A DNA stretch of 64,000 nt from Desulfitobacterium hafniense DCB-2 (GCF_000021925.1 NC_011830.1:4623001-4687000); one strand, 5' to 3'; positions 17,007 through 26,809 are shown, counted from the stretch's first letter. The notes: a model not told the origin generated them from the letters alone. A program made the numbers and translations.

Positions 17007-18013
17007 CCTATGCCATTCATGAATCCTTAACCCTCCTCTCCCAGAAACAGAATCTCCCTGAAGAACTGACCTTCACTGTCGTTCAGGACCTTTTGTCCGG
17101 GGAACTGACCCCGGCTCAGATCGGGGGACTGCTCCTGGGGTTAAGTCTTAAAGGCGAAACCCCTGAGGAGATCGCCGCCTTTGCCCAGGCTCTAAGAGGT
17201 GCCGGCCTTAAAATCAAAGCCCCTGCGGGAACGCTGGATACCTGCGGCACCGGCGGAGACCGTAGCGGTACCTTTAATATCTCCACAACGGCGGCCTTTG
17301 TCATCGCCGGAGCCGGAGTCCCGGTAGCCAAACACGGCAACCGCTTTGCCTCCGGTCGCTGCGGCAGTGCCGATGTTTTGGAGCAGCTGGGCATTTCACT
17401 TAAAGCCACCCCTGAGTCCAGCGAACGGCACCTACAGCACATCGGCATGACCTTCCTCTTTGCCCAGGTTTATCATCCCGCTATGGCTAAAGTCGCCAGG
17501 GAGCGCCGCGAACTGGGTATTCGAACAATTTTTAATCTTCTGGGCCCTCTCCTCAATCCCGCCGGTGCCCCCTACCAGCTGCTGGGAGTCTCCTCCCCTT
17601 CCCTGCTGCCCAAAATGGCCAAAGCCCTCCAAATTCTCGGCAGCAAACGGGCCGTCGTGGCTGTGGGTGAGGACGGTCTGGATGAAGTGACTCTGACAGG
17701 TGCGACCCAGGCCATCCTCATTGATGGCGGCGCAATACAACCCTTTATCATCCGGCCGGAAGAATACGGCCTTAACCTCTGCTCCCTTCAAGATCTCCAA
17801 GGAGGAACCCCTGCGGAAAACGGGCAAATTACCCTCCGCATCCTTCAGGGGAAAAAAGGACCCCAGCGGGATATTGTTTTGCTCAACGCCGGAACCGCCC
17901 TCTACGCGGCCAACAAAGCTGCCGGCATCCGGGAAGGCATTGCTCTGGCGGCGGAAAGTCTGGATTCCGGAAAAGCCTTAAGTATATTGGAAAAGCTTAA
18001 AGCTTCCGCCTAG
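17003..18013 (+). CDS. trpD: Anthranilate phosphoribosyltransferase
   Basis: 336-residue enzyme joining anthranilate to PRPP. The PRPP-binding glycine loop DTCGTGGD (~79-86) with GTFNIST, the KHGNR block (~111-115) and GRCGSADVLE (~119-128) are intact, as is the metal-binding GLDEVTLTG. Stand-alone form, not fused to trpG. It overlaps trpF by 4 bp (ATGA-type junction) and is followed 33 bp later by trpB. Confidence 0.96.
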   Translation: MTYAIHESLTLLSQKQNLPEELTFTVVQDLLSGELTPAQIGGLLLGLSLKGETPEEIAAFAQALRGAGLKIKAPAGTLDTCGTGGDRSGTFNISTTAAFVIAGAGVPVAKHGNRFASGRCGSADVLEQLGISLKATPESSERHLQHIGMTFLFAQVYHPAMAKVARERRELGIRTIFNLLGPLLNPAGAPYQLLGVSSPSLLPKMAKALQILGSKRAVVAVGEDGLDEVTLTGATQAILIDGGAIQPFIIRPEEYGLNLCSLQDLQGGTPAENGQITLRILQGKKGPQRDIVLLNAGTALYAANKAAGIREGIALAAESLDSGKALSILEKLKASA

Positions 18014-18046
18014 CACTCTTGTAACACTGAAAAGGAGGATTCCACC

Positions 18047-19246
18047 ATGATTGCCAAAGACCAGGATTTTACACCTCTGGCCAGCCGCTTCGGCACTTAC
18101 GGAGGTGCTTATGTACCCGAGACCCTCATTCCCGTTTTAGATGAACTGGCAGAAGCTTATAACCAAGTCCGCAATGATCCCGGCTTTCAGAACGATCTGA
18201 AAGAACTCTTAGCCGACTATGTAGGCCGGCCTTCCCTCCTCTATTATGCCCGAAGGCTCAGCGAATCCCTGGGCGGAGCTCAGATCTATCTCAAACGGGA
18301 AGATCTCAATCATACCGGCGCTCATAAAATCAACAATACCCTGGGCCAAATTCTCCTGGCCAAGCGAATGGGCAAAACCCGGGTCATTGCGGAGACAGGA
18401 GCCGGTCAGCACGGAGTTGCCACCGCTACCGCCTGTGCCCTCATGGGCTTGAATTGTGTGGTCTATATGGGAGAGAAGGATATAGAACGGCAGCATTTAA
18501 ATGTCTTGCGCATGCAGATGCTGGGCAGTGAAGTCCGCTCCGTCGCCACAGGCTCTAAAACCTTGAAAGACGCCATCAATGAAGCCTTAAGAGACTGGGT
18601 TGCCCACCCCCGGGACACCTTCTACTGCTTTGGGACCGCCGCCGGCCCTCATCCCTATCCAACTATCGTCAGGGATTTGCAAAGGATTATTGGTGAAGAA
18701 ACCCGCTCTCAATTCCTAAGCCTCCGGGGACGTCTTCCCGATCTGCTCGTCGCCTGCGTGGGCGGCGGGAGCAATGCCATCGGTTTTTTCCATCCCTTTC
18801 TGGCTGATGAACATGTCCAACTGATTGGGGTTGAAGCCGGTGGAAAAGGCCTGGGCAGTGGAGATCACGCCGCGACCTTATCCTTAGGCCGTCCCGGCAT
18901 CCTCCATGGCGCTTACAGCTATCTTTTGCAGGATGAAGAGGGCCAGATTCCCGACACCCACTCCATTTCAGCCGGTCTTGATTACCCCGGCGTGGGGCCG
19001 GAGCATAGCCACCTGAAAGACATTGAACGCGCCCGCTATGTCAGCGTAACCGATAACGAAACCCTGGAGGCCAGTAAACTGCTTGCCCGTACGGAAGGGA
19101 TCCTGCCCGCTCTGGAAAGCGCTCACGCCCTCGCCTATGCCCTGAAAATCTCCCCCACCTTTTCCCCGGCCCAGCACATCATCGTCAATCTGTCCGGTCG
19201 GGGGGACAAAGACATGGAAACCTTTGCTCACTTTATTTACGACTAA
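18047..19246 (+). CDS. trpB: Tryptophan synthase beta chain
   Basis: 399-residue PLP enzyme condensing indole with serine. The PLP lysine is in HTGAHKINN (~92-100); ETGAGQHGV is the carboxylate loop, GGGSNA binds the PLP phosphate, and NLSGRGDKD is near the end. Length and motifs are those of the canonical TrpB1 form that pairs with TrpA. AAAGGAGG precedes the ATG. A 91-bp gap follows before trpA. Confidence 0.97.
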   Translation: MIAKDQDFTPLASRFGTYGGAYVPETLIPVLDELAEAYNQVRNDPGFQNDLKELLADYVGRPSLLYYARRLSESLGGAQIYLKREDLNHTGAHKINNTLGQILLAKRMGKTRVIAETGAGQHGVATATACALMGLNCVVYMGEKDIERQHLNVLRMQMLGSEVRSVATGSKTLKDAINEALRDWVAHPRDTFYCFGTAAGPHPYPTIVRDLQRIIGEETRSQFLSLRGRLPDLLVACVGGGSNAIGFFHPFLADEHVQLIGVEAGGKGLGSGDHAATLSLGRPGILHGAYSYLLQDEEGQIPDTHSISAGLDYPGVGPEHSHLKDIERARYVSVTDNETLEASKLLARTEGILPALESAHALAYALKISPTFSPAQHIIVNLSGRGDKDMETFAHFIYD

Positions 19247-19337
19247 CCACCAGCATAGCTGCCAACAGCAGGTTACCAACAGCATGGTTAAACAGCAAAT
19301 GAACTAAACAAGAAAAAATAATTAAGGAGGGAATGCC

Positions 19338-20204
19338 GTGTCTGATCGTTTAGAAACAGCTCTGGCCAAAGCTCGCCTCAAAACACCTGAGAACCCTTTG
19401 GGCATGGGATTGATCACTTATCTTATGGCCGGGGACCCTGATAGTGACACCACCCTGCGCCGTTTAACCGGCCTTGTTAAGGCCGGGGTCGATATTCTCG
19501 AACTGGGCGTTCCTTTCAGCGACCCTATCGCCGATGGCCCTGTCATCCAAGCCGCCGGCTTACGAGCCCTGCAGCAGGGGATGAATCTCCAAAAGGTCTT
19601 AAACCTCGCCGCCCGGTTCCGTAAGGAAAATCAGACCACTCCCCTGCTTTTAATGAGCTATCTCAATCCCCTCATTCATTACGGCTATGATCGGTTTCTC
19701 AGCGAAGCCTGCACAGCCGGAGTCGATGGTTTGATACTGCCTGATCTGCCATGGCGGGAAAGCACACCTTTCCGGCAAAGAGCTTATGAGCTTCTCCAGG
19801 ACCACCTGGCCTTTATCCCCATGATTGCCCAGACCAGCCGGCCCGCTCACATTCATGGCCTTGCCCAGGAGCAGAAGGGCTTTATCTACGTCCTCTCCCG
19901 CAACGGGATCACCGGAGGAGATGCGGAAATTCCGCCACAAACCCTGCAATTCATTGACTCCCTCCAGACCGCTCTTTCCGCCCCCTGCTATGTGGGATTT
20001 GGCATCCAATCCCCAACCCAGGTGCATACATTAAGCCAAGCCTGCCAAGGGGTCATTGTGGGCAGTGCTCTGGTTCAAAAGTTTGCCCAGCTCGATGCCT
20101 GTGCGCTCCCTGCTCACGAGCTAGTGCACCGCGAACAGGACATCTATGCCTGGATTGGTTCCTTAAGAAAAACATCGGTCAGGGAGGAACTTGCATGCGA
20201 GTGA
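19338..20204 (+). CDS. trpA: Tryptophan synthase alpha chain
   Basis: 288-residue TIM barrel cleaving indole-3-glycerol phosphate to indole for TrpB. Catalytic Glu in LELGVPFSDPIADGP (~54-68) and Asp in GLILPDLPW (~130) are present, with GFGIQSP at the phosphate site. Start GTG at 19338 with AAGGAGGG upstream. Its end overlaps trpE by 10 bp, tying the pathway's last and first enzymes together in translation. Confidence 0.96.
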   Translation: MSDRLETALAKARLKTPENPLGMGLITYLMAGDPDSDTTLRRLTGLVKAGVDILELGVPFSDPIADGPVIQAAGLRALQQGMNLQKVLNLAARFRKENQTTPLLLMSYLNPLIHYGYDRFLSEACTAGVDGLILPDLPWRESTPFRQRAYELLQDHLAFIPMIAQTSRPAHIHGLAQEQKGFIYVLSRNGITGGDAEIPPQTLQFIDSLQTALSAPCYVGFGIQSPTQVHTLSQACQGVIVGSALVQKFAQLDACALPAHELVHREQDIYAWIGSLRKTSVREELACE

Positions 20205-21628
20205 TCCAAAAAGAGTGGCGGCTCGACCCTTTTCCCTCCCCCCATTCCGATTGGGTCATGAACCTGCTCCGGTTTTCCGAAACCCTGGGAGAAAAATGCT
20301 ATACCCTTCTGGAAGGAAATGAGGAAGAGCATCAACGGACCTATTATGGATTCGGCGAGGGTTGGATTTTATCCCCTGAGACCCGGGAACCCGGCCTTCC
20401 TCCCGATCCTTTGGCTCACCTCAGGGACTTTTGCCGCCAAAACTTCCCCGCCAGGAGCTGTGAAAGCGGCATCATCGGCTACCTGGATTATGAGTGGGGA
20501 CTTCTCTGGCAAAAGCCCAAAGCTACGACGGCGAAACCCAGTTACTTTTTTCGCCTTTGTCCCATCAACCTGGTCTTCCTCCCCAGTTCACAAAAAGTCA
20601 TCCTGGAGATATTCTCTGAAGATGACTCGGAGCTGAGCAGGCTCTATGATCATTGGTCAACGCACCTTGAGGACTGGATTTCCCAAAATCACTGTCAAGA
20701 TCACAATCACTGCCAGGATCATAATCACCTTCAGGAAGCTACTCCGTCAGGGATTGCAGCACCGGAAATCCCCACAAAACATCCATCTGATCCCGTGACC
20801 AGGCCAAACCAATGGCAGGCCAATTTCCAGCCTGGGGAATTCATATCCCGTGTGGAAAAAATCAAAGAGTATATCCACTCCGGTGACATTTTTCAAGCCG
20901 TACTCTCCCAGCGTTTTACCCTGGAAAAGACTATCGATCCCTGGTCCGCCTATCAAAAGCTGCGGATTGTCAACCCTTCCCCCTGGCTCTTTTGCCTGTT
21001 TGGCGAAAAGGAAACTTTAGTAGGCAGTTCCCCGGAACTTCTCCTCTCCTCCATCGGCTCACAAATTCAAACCCGCCCCATTGCCGGAACACGTCCCCGG
21101 GGCAAAGATCCTCTGGAAGATCGACAGCTCGAACAAGAACTTCTGGACGATGCTAAAGAAATGGCCGAGCACGCCATGCTTGTTGACTTAGGCCGCAATG
21201 ATCTGGGACGGGTTTCAGACTACGGGAGTGTCAGTGTCGGTAAATTCTGCAGTGTCGAACGCTTCTCCCATGTCATGCATATCGTTTCCTCTGTCGAAGG
21301 CCGGCTGGCCAAAGCATACGATTCTTTGGATGCCCTAAAGGCTGTTCTGCCTGCAGGTACTTTAAGCGGTGCCCCTAAAGTCCGGGCTATGGAAATCCTC
21401 CAGGACCTGGAGCCTACCCGCCGGGGTCCTTACGGCGGAGCCCTCGGTATCTATCGCTGGAATGGGGATCTTGATTTCTGCATCACCATACGAACCTTGA
21501 TGATCAGGGATGATGAGGTCAGCGTGCAAAGCGGGGCAGGCATTGTTTTTGACTCTATTCCCCAACGGGAATATGAAGAGACTCTGCACAAAGCGAAGGC
21601 TTTGTTCAAGGTTGTGGAAGATCTATAA
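20195..21628 (+). CDS. trpE: Anthranilate synthase component I
   Basis: 477-residue chorismate-utilising subunit. The catalytic C-terminal domain is complete: GDIFQAVLSQR, GSSPELLL, RPIAGTRPRG (Ala rather than the Lys of aminodeoxychorismate synthase, which favours TrpE over PabB), DLGRNDLGRV, and PAGTLSGAPK. The usual LLES feedback motif of the N-domain reads LLEG (38-41), so tryptophan inhibition may differ (inference). The linker at 165-180 holds two exact NHCQDH repeats plus NHLQ. GGAGG lies 7 nt before the ATG, inside trpA. TrpE placed after trpA is unusual; most operons begin with it. Confidence 0.94.
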   Translation: MRVIQKEWRLDPFPSPHSDWVMNLLRFSETLGEKCYTLLEGNEEEHQRTYYGFGEGWILSPETREPGLPPDPLAHLRDFCRQNFPARSCESGIIGYLDYEWGLLWQKPKATTAKPSYFFRLCPINLVFLPSSQKVILEIFSEDDSELSRLYDHWSTHLEDWISQNHCQDHNHCQDHNHLQEATPSGIAAPEIPTKHPSDPVTRPNQWQANFQPGEFISRVEKIKEYIHSGDIFQAVLSQRFTLEKTIDPWSAYQKLRIVNPSPWLFCLFGEKETLVGSSPELLLSSIGSQIQTRPIAGTRPRGKDPLEDRQLEQELLDDAKEMAEHAMLVDLGRNDLGRVSDYGSVSVGKFCSVERFSHVMHIVSSVEGRLAKAYDSLDALKAVLPAGTLSGAPKVRAMEILQDLEPTRRGPYGGALGIYRWNGDLDFCITIRTLMIRDDEVSVQSGAGIVFDSIPQREYEETLHKAKALFKVVEDL

Positions 21629-21676
21629 CAAAGAAGGTCTATAATATTCTGACAGTACTGCGAAAGGAGGTTCCCT

Positions 21677-22270
21677 ATGCTGGCCATCATCGATAATTAT
21701 GATTCCTTTACCTATAACTTGGTTCAAGCCTTCGGTGAATTGGGAGAAAAGGTTACCGTTTGCAAAAATGATGAAGTATCAGGGGCGGAATTTCTTTCCG
21801 AAAACCCTGATGGGGTGGTCATCTCACCCGGTCCCTGCACTCCCAACGAAGCCGGGATCTCCCTTGAAGTGATCCGCCTCCTTAATGAACGAGCCCAGGA
21901 AGGCCGTCCCACCCCTTTACTGGGAGTTTGCCTGGGTCATCAGGCTCTTGCCCAGGCCTTTAACTCGGAAATAATCCTCGCCCCCGAAATTGTCCATGGC
22001 AAACAATCCCTTATTTATCATGACGAAACAGAGCTTTTTGCGGAGTGCACCCAAGGGTTTTTAGCCGGCAGGTATCACTCCCTCATGGTCGATCCCCTTG
22101 GGCTGAGCCCTCTCTTTATTGTCACCGCCCGCACGGAAAACAACCTGATCATGGGGATTCGCCATCGCTATTTCCCCTTTTATGGAGTACAGTTCCACCC
22201 GGAGAGCATTCTCACCCCGGAAGGACCCCAGATCCTGCGCTCTTTTCTTACTCAGGTTCACCATCAGTAG
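21677..22270 (+). CDS. trpG: Anthranilate synthase component II (glutamine amidotransferase)
   Basis: 197-residue class I glutaminase delivering ammonia to TrpE. DNYDSFTYNL start, oxyanion SPGPCTP, nucleophile Cys in GVCLGHQ (~81-87), and His/Glu of the triad in QFHPES (~175-180). It is the last operon gene, with AAAGGAGG before the ATG, 48 bp after trpE. No separate pabA is in view, so a shared role in folate synthesis is possible but not shown. Confidence 0.94.
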   Translation: MLAIIDNYDSFTYNLVQAFGELGEKVTVCKNDEVSGAEFLSENPDGVVISPGPCTPNEAGISLEVIRLLNERAQEGRPTPLLGVCLGHQALAQAFNSEIILAPEIVHGKQSLIYHDETELFAECTQGFLAGRYHSLMVDPLGLSPLFIVTARTENNLIMGIRHRYFPFYGVQFHPESILTPEGPQILRSFLTQVHHQ

Positions 22271-22311
22271 GGCGGAGAGTCTATCATCGCAACTGCCCAT
22301 CAGCCAGCTTT

Positions 22312-22345
22312 GTCCCAAAAACGAAAGCGCTTTCGTTTTTGGGAC
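22312..22345. terminator. Perfect 34-bp palindrome ending the trp operon
   Basis: GTCCCAAAAACGAAAGC and its exact reverse complement abut. The inner CGAAAGCGCTTTCG hairpin is followed by TTTTT on either strand, so it can work as a bidirectional terminator between convergent trpG and clpX. Confidence 0.85.
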
Positions 22346-22393
22346 TAGCACTCTGCAACACCTAGCTCCAAAATCATGACTGAAGTATAGCGT

Positions 22394-22445
22394 TAAAGAA
22401 AAAGGGGTGCCGCAAAACGTTGACTCACCAACGTTTTGCGGCACC
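22394..22445 (-). terminator. Terminator of clpX
   Basis: An 18-bp perfect stem (22405-22422/22428-22445) just after the clpX stop, followed on the minus strand by CCTTTTTCTTT. Confidence 0.9.
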
Positions 22446-22452
22446 CTCTGTC

Positions 22453-23718
22453 TTATGCTGATTCTTCTTTTTTGTTCTTCTTGCTTTTATCGATGGTCAC
22501 CAAAAGGGGTTCTTCCTTCTTCAGAATAACGTCCTTGGTCACCACGCATTTGGTCACATCGTTGCGGGAAGGCAAATCATACATCACATTCTGCATGATC
22601 TCTTCCACGATAGCTCTTAAGCCACGGGCTCCTGTATTACGCCGGATAGCTTCCTCGGCGATGGCCTTCAGGGCTTCCTCTTTAAATTCGAGAGCTACTC
22701 CGTCCAGCTCCAGAAGCTTTTCATACTGTTTGACCAGAGCATTCTTGGGTTCTGTCAGAATCCGCACCAACGCTTCTTCATCCAGAGCATCCAGTTTGAC
22801 CATGACCGGTAAACGTCCTACGAACTCCGGAATGAGACCAAACTTGAGGAGGTCGGCAGGGAGAAGTTCTCTAAGGGTTTCCCCGATGTTTTGCTCACTC
22901 TTCTTCTTTATCTCAGCCCCAAAGCCCATTACCTTTTTCCCGATGCGGTTCTGGATGATCTTATCGATCCCGTCAAAAGCCCCGCCCACGATAAACAAGA
23001 TATTCGTGGTATCCAGTTGGATGAACTCCTGATGAGGATGTTTGCGACCACCTTGAGGGGGAACACTGGCTACGGTTCCCTCGAGGATTTTGAGAAGGGC
23101 TTGTTGGACGCCTTCTCCGGAGACATCACGAGTAATGGACGGATTCTCCGATTTGCGGGCTATCTTATCAATCTCATCAATGTAGACAATACCTTTTTCA
23201 GCTTTTTCCACGTCATAATCTGCGGCTTGAATGAGCTTGAGGAGGATATTTTCAACGTCTTCACCCACATAACCGGCCTCCGTTAAGGAGGTTGCATCCG
23301 CAATAGCAAAAGGCACATTCAAAACTTTGGCTAAGGTTGAGGCCAGTAAAGTCTTACCGGATCCAGTGGGTCCCAGCATAACGATGTTGGATTTTTGCAG
23401 CTCCACATCATCAATTTTCATACCCAGATTGATTCGTTTGTAGTGGTTGTACACGGCTACAGCCAGCGCTTTTTTGGCTTCGTCCTGTCCGATCACGTAC
23501 TGGTCGAGAATTGCCCGAATTTCTTTGGGCTTTGGAATATCTCCTATCTCCATCCCCAAGTCCTCATTGAGCTCTTCCTCAATGATTTCATTGCAGAGTT
23601 CAATACACTCATCACAGATATAAACTCCAGGGCCGGCAACCAACTTTTTGACTTGATCCTGAGTCTTTCCACAGAACGAACACTTAAGCTGGTTCTTTTC
23701 GTCGTTGTACTTTGCCAT
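22453..23718 (-). CDS. clpX: ATP-dependent Clp protease ATP-binding subunit ClpX
   Basis: 421-residue AAA+ unfoldase. N-terminal zinc-binding domain with CSFC and CDEC pairs (~14-39), Walker A GPTGSGKT (~115-122), Walker [11 protein letters not shown], the pore loop GYVGEDVE, the ClpP-binding IGF-type loop region (MGFGAEI), and sensor [10 protein letters not shown] full-length, normal ClpX. It lies 39 bp downstream of tig with no clpP between them, although tig-clpP-clpX is the usual order, so its peptidase partner must be encoded elsewhere. Confidence 0.97.
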
Positions 23719-23757
23719 CCTCTCACCTCTCTAGCACAGAATACCTCTGCACATAGG

Positions 23758-25038
23758 CTATGCCTGCTCGACGAGGAAGTTTACCGTTTTTTCGGAAACT
23801 AAGCTCTGACGATACATGCCCATATCACCACGTGCCATGAGGGCCTGTTTCAAATTTTCCGGACTGGTTTGATAACGTTCTGCAAGTTTTGCCAACTCAT
23901 TGTTTAATTCTTCCTCGGATACTGTAATTCCTTCTACCTTAGCGATAGCTTCTAAAACAAGTTCGGTTTTAAGGTTTTCCGAAGCACGGGGGCGAAGTTC
24001 TTCTCTCATGGTATCCATACTGGTTCCCGTATAGTGGCAATAGGTTTCTAAATCCAGCCCTTGATACGAAAGATTTTGCGCCATGTCATCGAGCATCATG
24101 TCAATCCGGCTGTTCACCATGGCCTCCGGAATCTCGACACTGGCATTTTCTACAGCTTTGGCAACGATTGCATTTTTGTGTTCCATTTCTGCACGTTGTT
24201 CTGCCGCTGTCATAAGTTTGTCTCTCAAATCAGCTTTCAATTCATCAAGTGTCTCAAATTCGCTGATATCTTTGGCGAATTCATCATCCAAAGGTGCATA
24301 CTCTTTTCTCTTCAGCTTGTTGACCTTAACTTTGAACAAAGCATCCTTACCTTGTAGGTCTGCAACATGATATTCATCAGGGAAGCGAACGTTGACATCA
24401 ACTTCCTGTCCAATTTGTGCGCCGATCAATTGTTCTTCAAATCCTGGGATAAAGGAGCCGGATCCGATAACCAAATCGTACCCTTCAGCTGTTCCGCCTT
24501 CGAAAGCCACCCCATCCACAGAACCGGCGAAGTCGATATTCACGGTATCCTGAGCTTGAACTGTGCCTTCTTCGAGATTAAGAACTTTGGCGTGTTGTTC
24601 CTGCTTGCGCTGGAGCTCTTGTTCAAGCTCCTCATCGGTAACGACAGCCGCAGTCTTTTCAACTTCCAGACCCTTGTAGCTTCCCAACTCGACTTCAGGC
24701 TTCACAGTGACCTTCGCCTTGAAAACAAGCTCTTTGCCATCTTCCATTTGGATGAGATCCACGTCCGGGCGATCTACCGGTTCAATCCCAGCTTCATTAA
24801 CCGCTTTCATGTACTCAACACCGAGGATGTCATCCACTGCATCATTATAAAGTGCAGCCGTTCCCACGTAACGCTCAACCATGGTCCGTGGAGCTTTTCC
24901 TTTACGGAAACCCGGGATATTCACTTTGTTAGCTAAAGCTTTGGCAGCTTTGGTTACTGCGGCACTGAATACCTTCGCATCGACGGTAACTTCAAGTTCA
25001 ACAGTATTCTTCTCTATTTTCTCCATTTTGACTGACAT
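23758..25038 (-). CDS. tig: Trigger factor
   Basis: 426-residue ribosome-bound chaperone and prolyl isomerase. The N-terminal ribosome-docking loop GFRKGKAPR (~42-50), the FKBP-type domain (~150-245, FAGSVDGVAFEGG) and the alpha-helical C-terminal arms are in order. RBS AAGGGGG before the ATG at 25038. Probably co-transcribed with clpX. Confidence 0.97.
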   Translation of the reverse strand: MSVKMEKIEKNTVELEVTVDAKVFSAAVTKAAKALANKVNIPGFRKGKAPRTMVERYVGTAALYNDAVDDILGVEYMKAVNEAGIEPVDRPDVDLIQMEDGKELVFKAKVTVKPEVELGSYKGLEVEKTAAVVTDEELEQELQRKQEQHAKVLNLEEGTVQAQDTVNIDFAGSVDGVAFEGGTAEGYDLVIGSGSFIPGFEEQLIGAQIGQEVDVNVRFPDEYHVADLQGKDALFKVKVNKLKRKEYAPLDDEFAKDISEFETLDELKADLRDKLMTAAEQRAEMEHKNAIVAKAVENASVEIPEAMVNSRIDMMLDDMAQNLSYQGLDLETYCHYTGTSMDTMREELRPRASENLKTELVLEAIAKVEGITVSEEELNNELAKLAERYQTSPENLKQALMARGDMGMYRQSLVSEKTVNFLVEQA

Positions 25039-25432
25039 ATGTGCTCCCCCTTAATACTTCCTTTGGAATAAACTCTATAGTCTAAGGAAAATCTAACTGC
25101 GTTCCTGAAAACATAAGATGAAGCTAGTGTGTCCGAAATTCCCTTAAGGCAAACTTGACATTTTTCGTCATTTACTGCCAGACCCTGCCCGTTTAGAACA
25201 TGAACTAAAAGGGGAACTCTGCGTTCCCCCTCAAAGCAGGTTTCCATAAAGGAAACTTCCTTCCGATGAAGTTTACTCCACCTAAAGATTGAGTTATCCG
25301 TTTCATGGGAAAAGTTTTCCAAAGGTTTAAATTAGCAAATTTACCTGACCATTCTACCAGACAGTGCAAGATAAATCAAGAACTTATCAGGCAGATCTTA
25401 TTAGACAATGTTCCTTGAGATTAAGAAACCAA
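25039..25432 (-). other. Hairpin-rich gap between glycosyltransferase and tig
   Basis: 394 bp without a convincing gene. It contains a terminator-like hairpin on the minus strand (GGGGAAC/GTTCCCC, 25211-25229, then TTTT), a GTTTCC/GGAAAC hairpin at about 25243-25258, and an AT-rich AGGTTTAAATT/AAATTTACCT hairpin near 25322-25347. The tig promoter should lie between 25040 and 25200, but I cannot point to a good one. Confidence 0.4.
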
Positions 25433-26551
25433 TTATTGAACAAGTGCCAGGATTTCCTCCACAGCTCTTTCCGCAGCATGACCCGGCAAAGCCTTGGCTG
25501 CCGCCCGGCGCATGCTCTCAATCTCCTCAGGGTGGCTGAGAAGGTATTGAATCGTTGCTTCCAGCTCCTCCTCGGTCTTCGCCAGCTTGGCCGCTCCAAT
25601 CCGCTCTAAGAAGCAGGCATTTTCCTCTTCCTGACCAGGGATGGGTTTATAGATAATCATGGGCAATTTCTTAGTCAAAGATTCCGATACTGTCAGCCCC
25701 CCCGCTTTGGTGATCACCAAATCGGAAACGCTCATCAGTTCCTCTACATTATTAATATACCCATAGCAAACCATCGGATTGCGCCCCTCCAAACCTTCCA
25801 GGCTGCGGTAAAGCTTCTCGTCACGTCCGCAGACCACAAGGACCTGAAGGGGAGATGACGAATCCAGCAGAAACCTACAGATGTGCTTAGAGCCTCCCAG
25901 CACCCCATAGGCCCCTACCATCACCAGAATGGTCGGACGTATGAGCTTAAGGTTAAGTTTCTCGGCGATCTCCGCACGGTCAAGCTCCTCTTCAAATTTT
26001 GGATCGACAGGGATTCCTGTAATGCGGATCCGTTCCCGAGCAATTCCCCCGGCAATCAGGTCCTTATAAACATCCTGGCACCCTGCAATATAAAGGTCCA
26101 CTCCCCGCTGGATATACTGACTATGGACCCCATAATCCGTGACCACAGAGACCACCGGAGCATGAATCACACCCTTAAAGCGCAGTTCACCCAAGACGCC
26201 GGCGATCACCGGATAGGTACAAATGATCACATCAGGGTTCAGCCCCTTGATATAGTCCAGAAATTCTTTGCGTCCCAATATATTGATAAAACGCTGGATA
26301 AGAGACTGAGGCCGTATCTTAGAGGTTCGATAATAAAACATACCATAGAGTCTCGGTGTATGCTTAATAAGCTCAATGTAGGTATTCTTGACAATTGTAT
26401 TTAATGTTTTGCTGATGAATGCCCCAAAATCCAGGTGCGTAATCTCTGCTTCCGGTGATTTTTTACGGACGGCTTCAATCAACGCTTCAGCAGCGCGAAG
26501 ATGACCTGCTCCAAAGGTCGCCGAAAACACTAAGACCCTTAACTCCCCCAC
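25433..26551 (-). CDS. MGDG synthase/UgtP-like glycosyltransferase (GT28)
   Basis: 372 residues with a GT-B fold. The N-terminal half has the diacylglycerol-binding pattern of MGDG synthases (SATFGAGHLRAAEAL at ~9-23 and DFGAFISK), the middle TDYGVHSQY, and the C-terminal donor site GGLTVSES (~280) and KPIPGQEEENA. By family it transfers a sugar from a UDP-sugar to a membrane lipid acceptor; the sugar and acceptor are not readable. Start GTG at 26551 with AAAGGAGG 7 nt upstream. Stands alone on the minus strand. Confidence 0.88.
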   Translation of the reverse strand: MGELRVLVFSATFGAGHLRAAEALIEAVRKKSPEAEITHLDFGAFISKTLNTIVKNTYIELIKHTPRLYGMFYYRTSKIRPQSLIQRFINILGRKEFLDYIKGLNPDVIICTYPVIAGVLGELRFKGVIHAPVVSVVTDYGVHSQYIQRGVDLYIAGCQDVYKDLIAGGIARERIRITGIPVDPKFEEELDRAEIAEKLNLKLIRPTILVMVGAYGVLGGSKHICRFLLDSSSPLQVLVVCGRDEKLYRSLEGLEGRNPMVCYGYINNVEELMSVSDLVITKAGGLTVSESLTKKLPMIIYKPIPGQEEENACFLERIGAAKLAKTEEELEATIQYLLSHPEEIESMRRAAAKALPGHAAERAVEEILALVQ

Positions 26552-26666
26552 GCAAAATCCTCCTTTGGGTTAACTTACACTCCCATTTTAACTCAAAAAC
26601 AACAAATCTCAAACTTAAGTTTTTCTTAATTGCACATTCTTATAACTGATTATGCTTTTAAAAAGC

Positions 26667-26695
26667 TTGTCATTTAAGGAAAACTGAGCTATAAT
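26667..26695 (+). promoter_or_regulatory. Promoter of tRNA-Leu
   Basis: TTGTCA (26667-26672), 17-bp spacer, TATAAT (26690-26695), 16 bp before the tRNA. Confidence 0.85.
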
Positions 26696-26711
26696 CAGAC
26701 AGTAAATCAAT

Positions 26712-26794
26712 GCGAGAGTGGCGGAACTGGCAGACGCACTGGATTTAGGTTCCAGCGGGAAACCGTGGGGGTTCAAGTCCCTTCTCTCGCACCA
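26712..26794 (+). tRNA. tRNA-Leu (anticodon UAG)
   Basis: Acceptor stem GCGAGAG/CTCTCGC is perfect, the anticodon arm CTGGA-TTTAGGT-TCCAG gives anticodon TAG, a type II variable arm is present, and the T-loop is GTTCAAG. The CCA end is encoded. It reads CUN leucine codons. Confidence 0.95.
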
Positions 26795-26809
26795 TCAATG
26801 TACTTGCAG

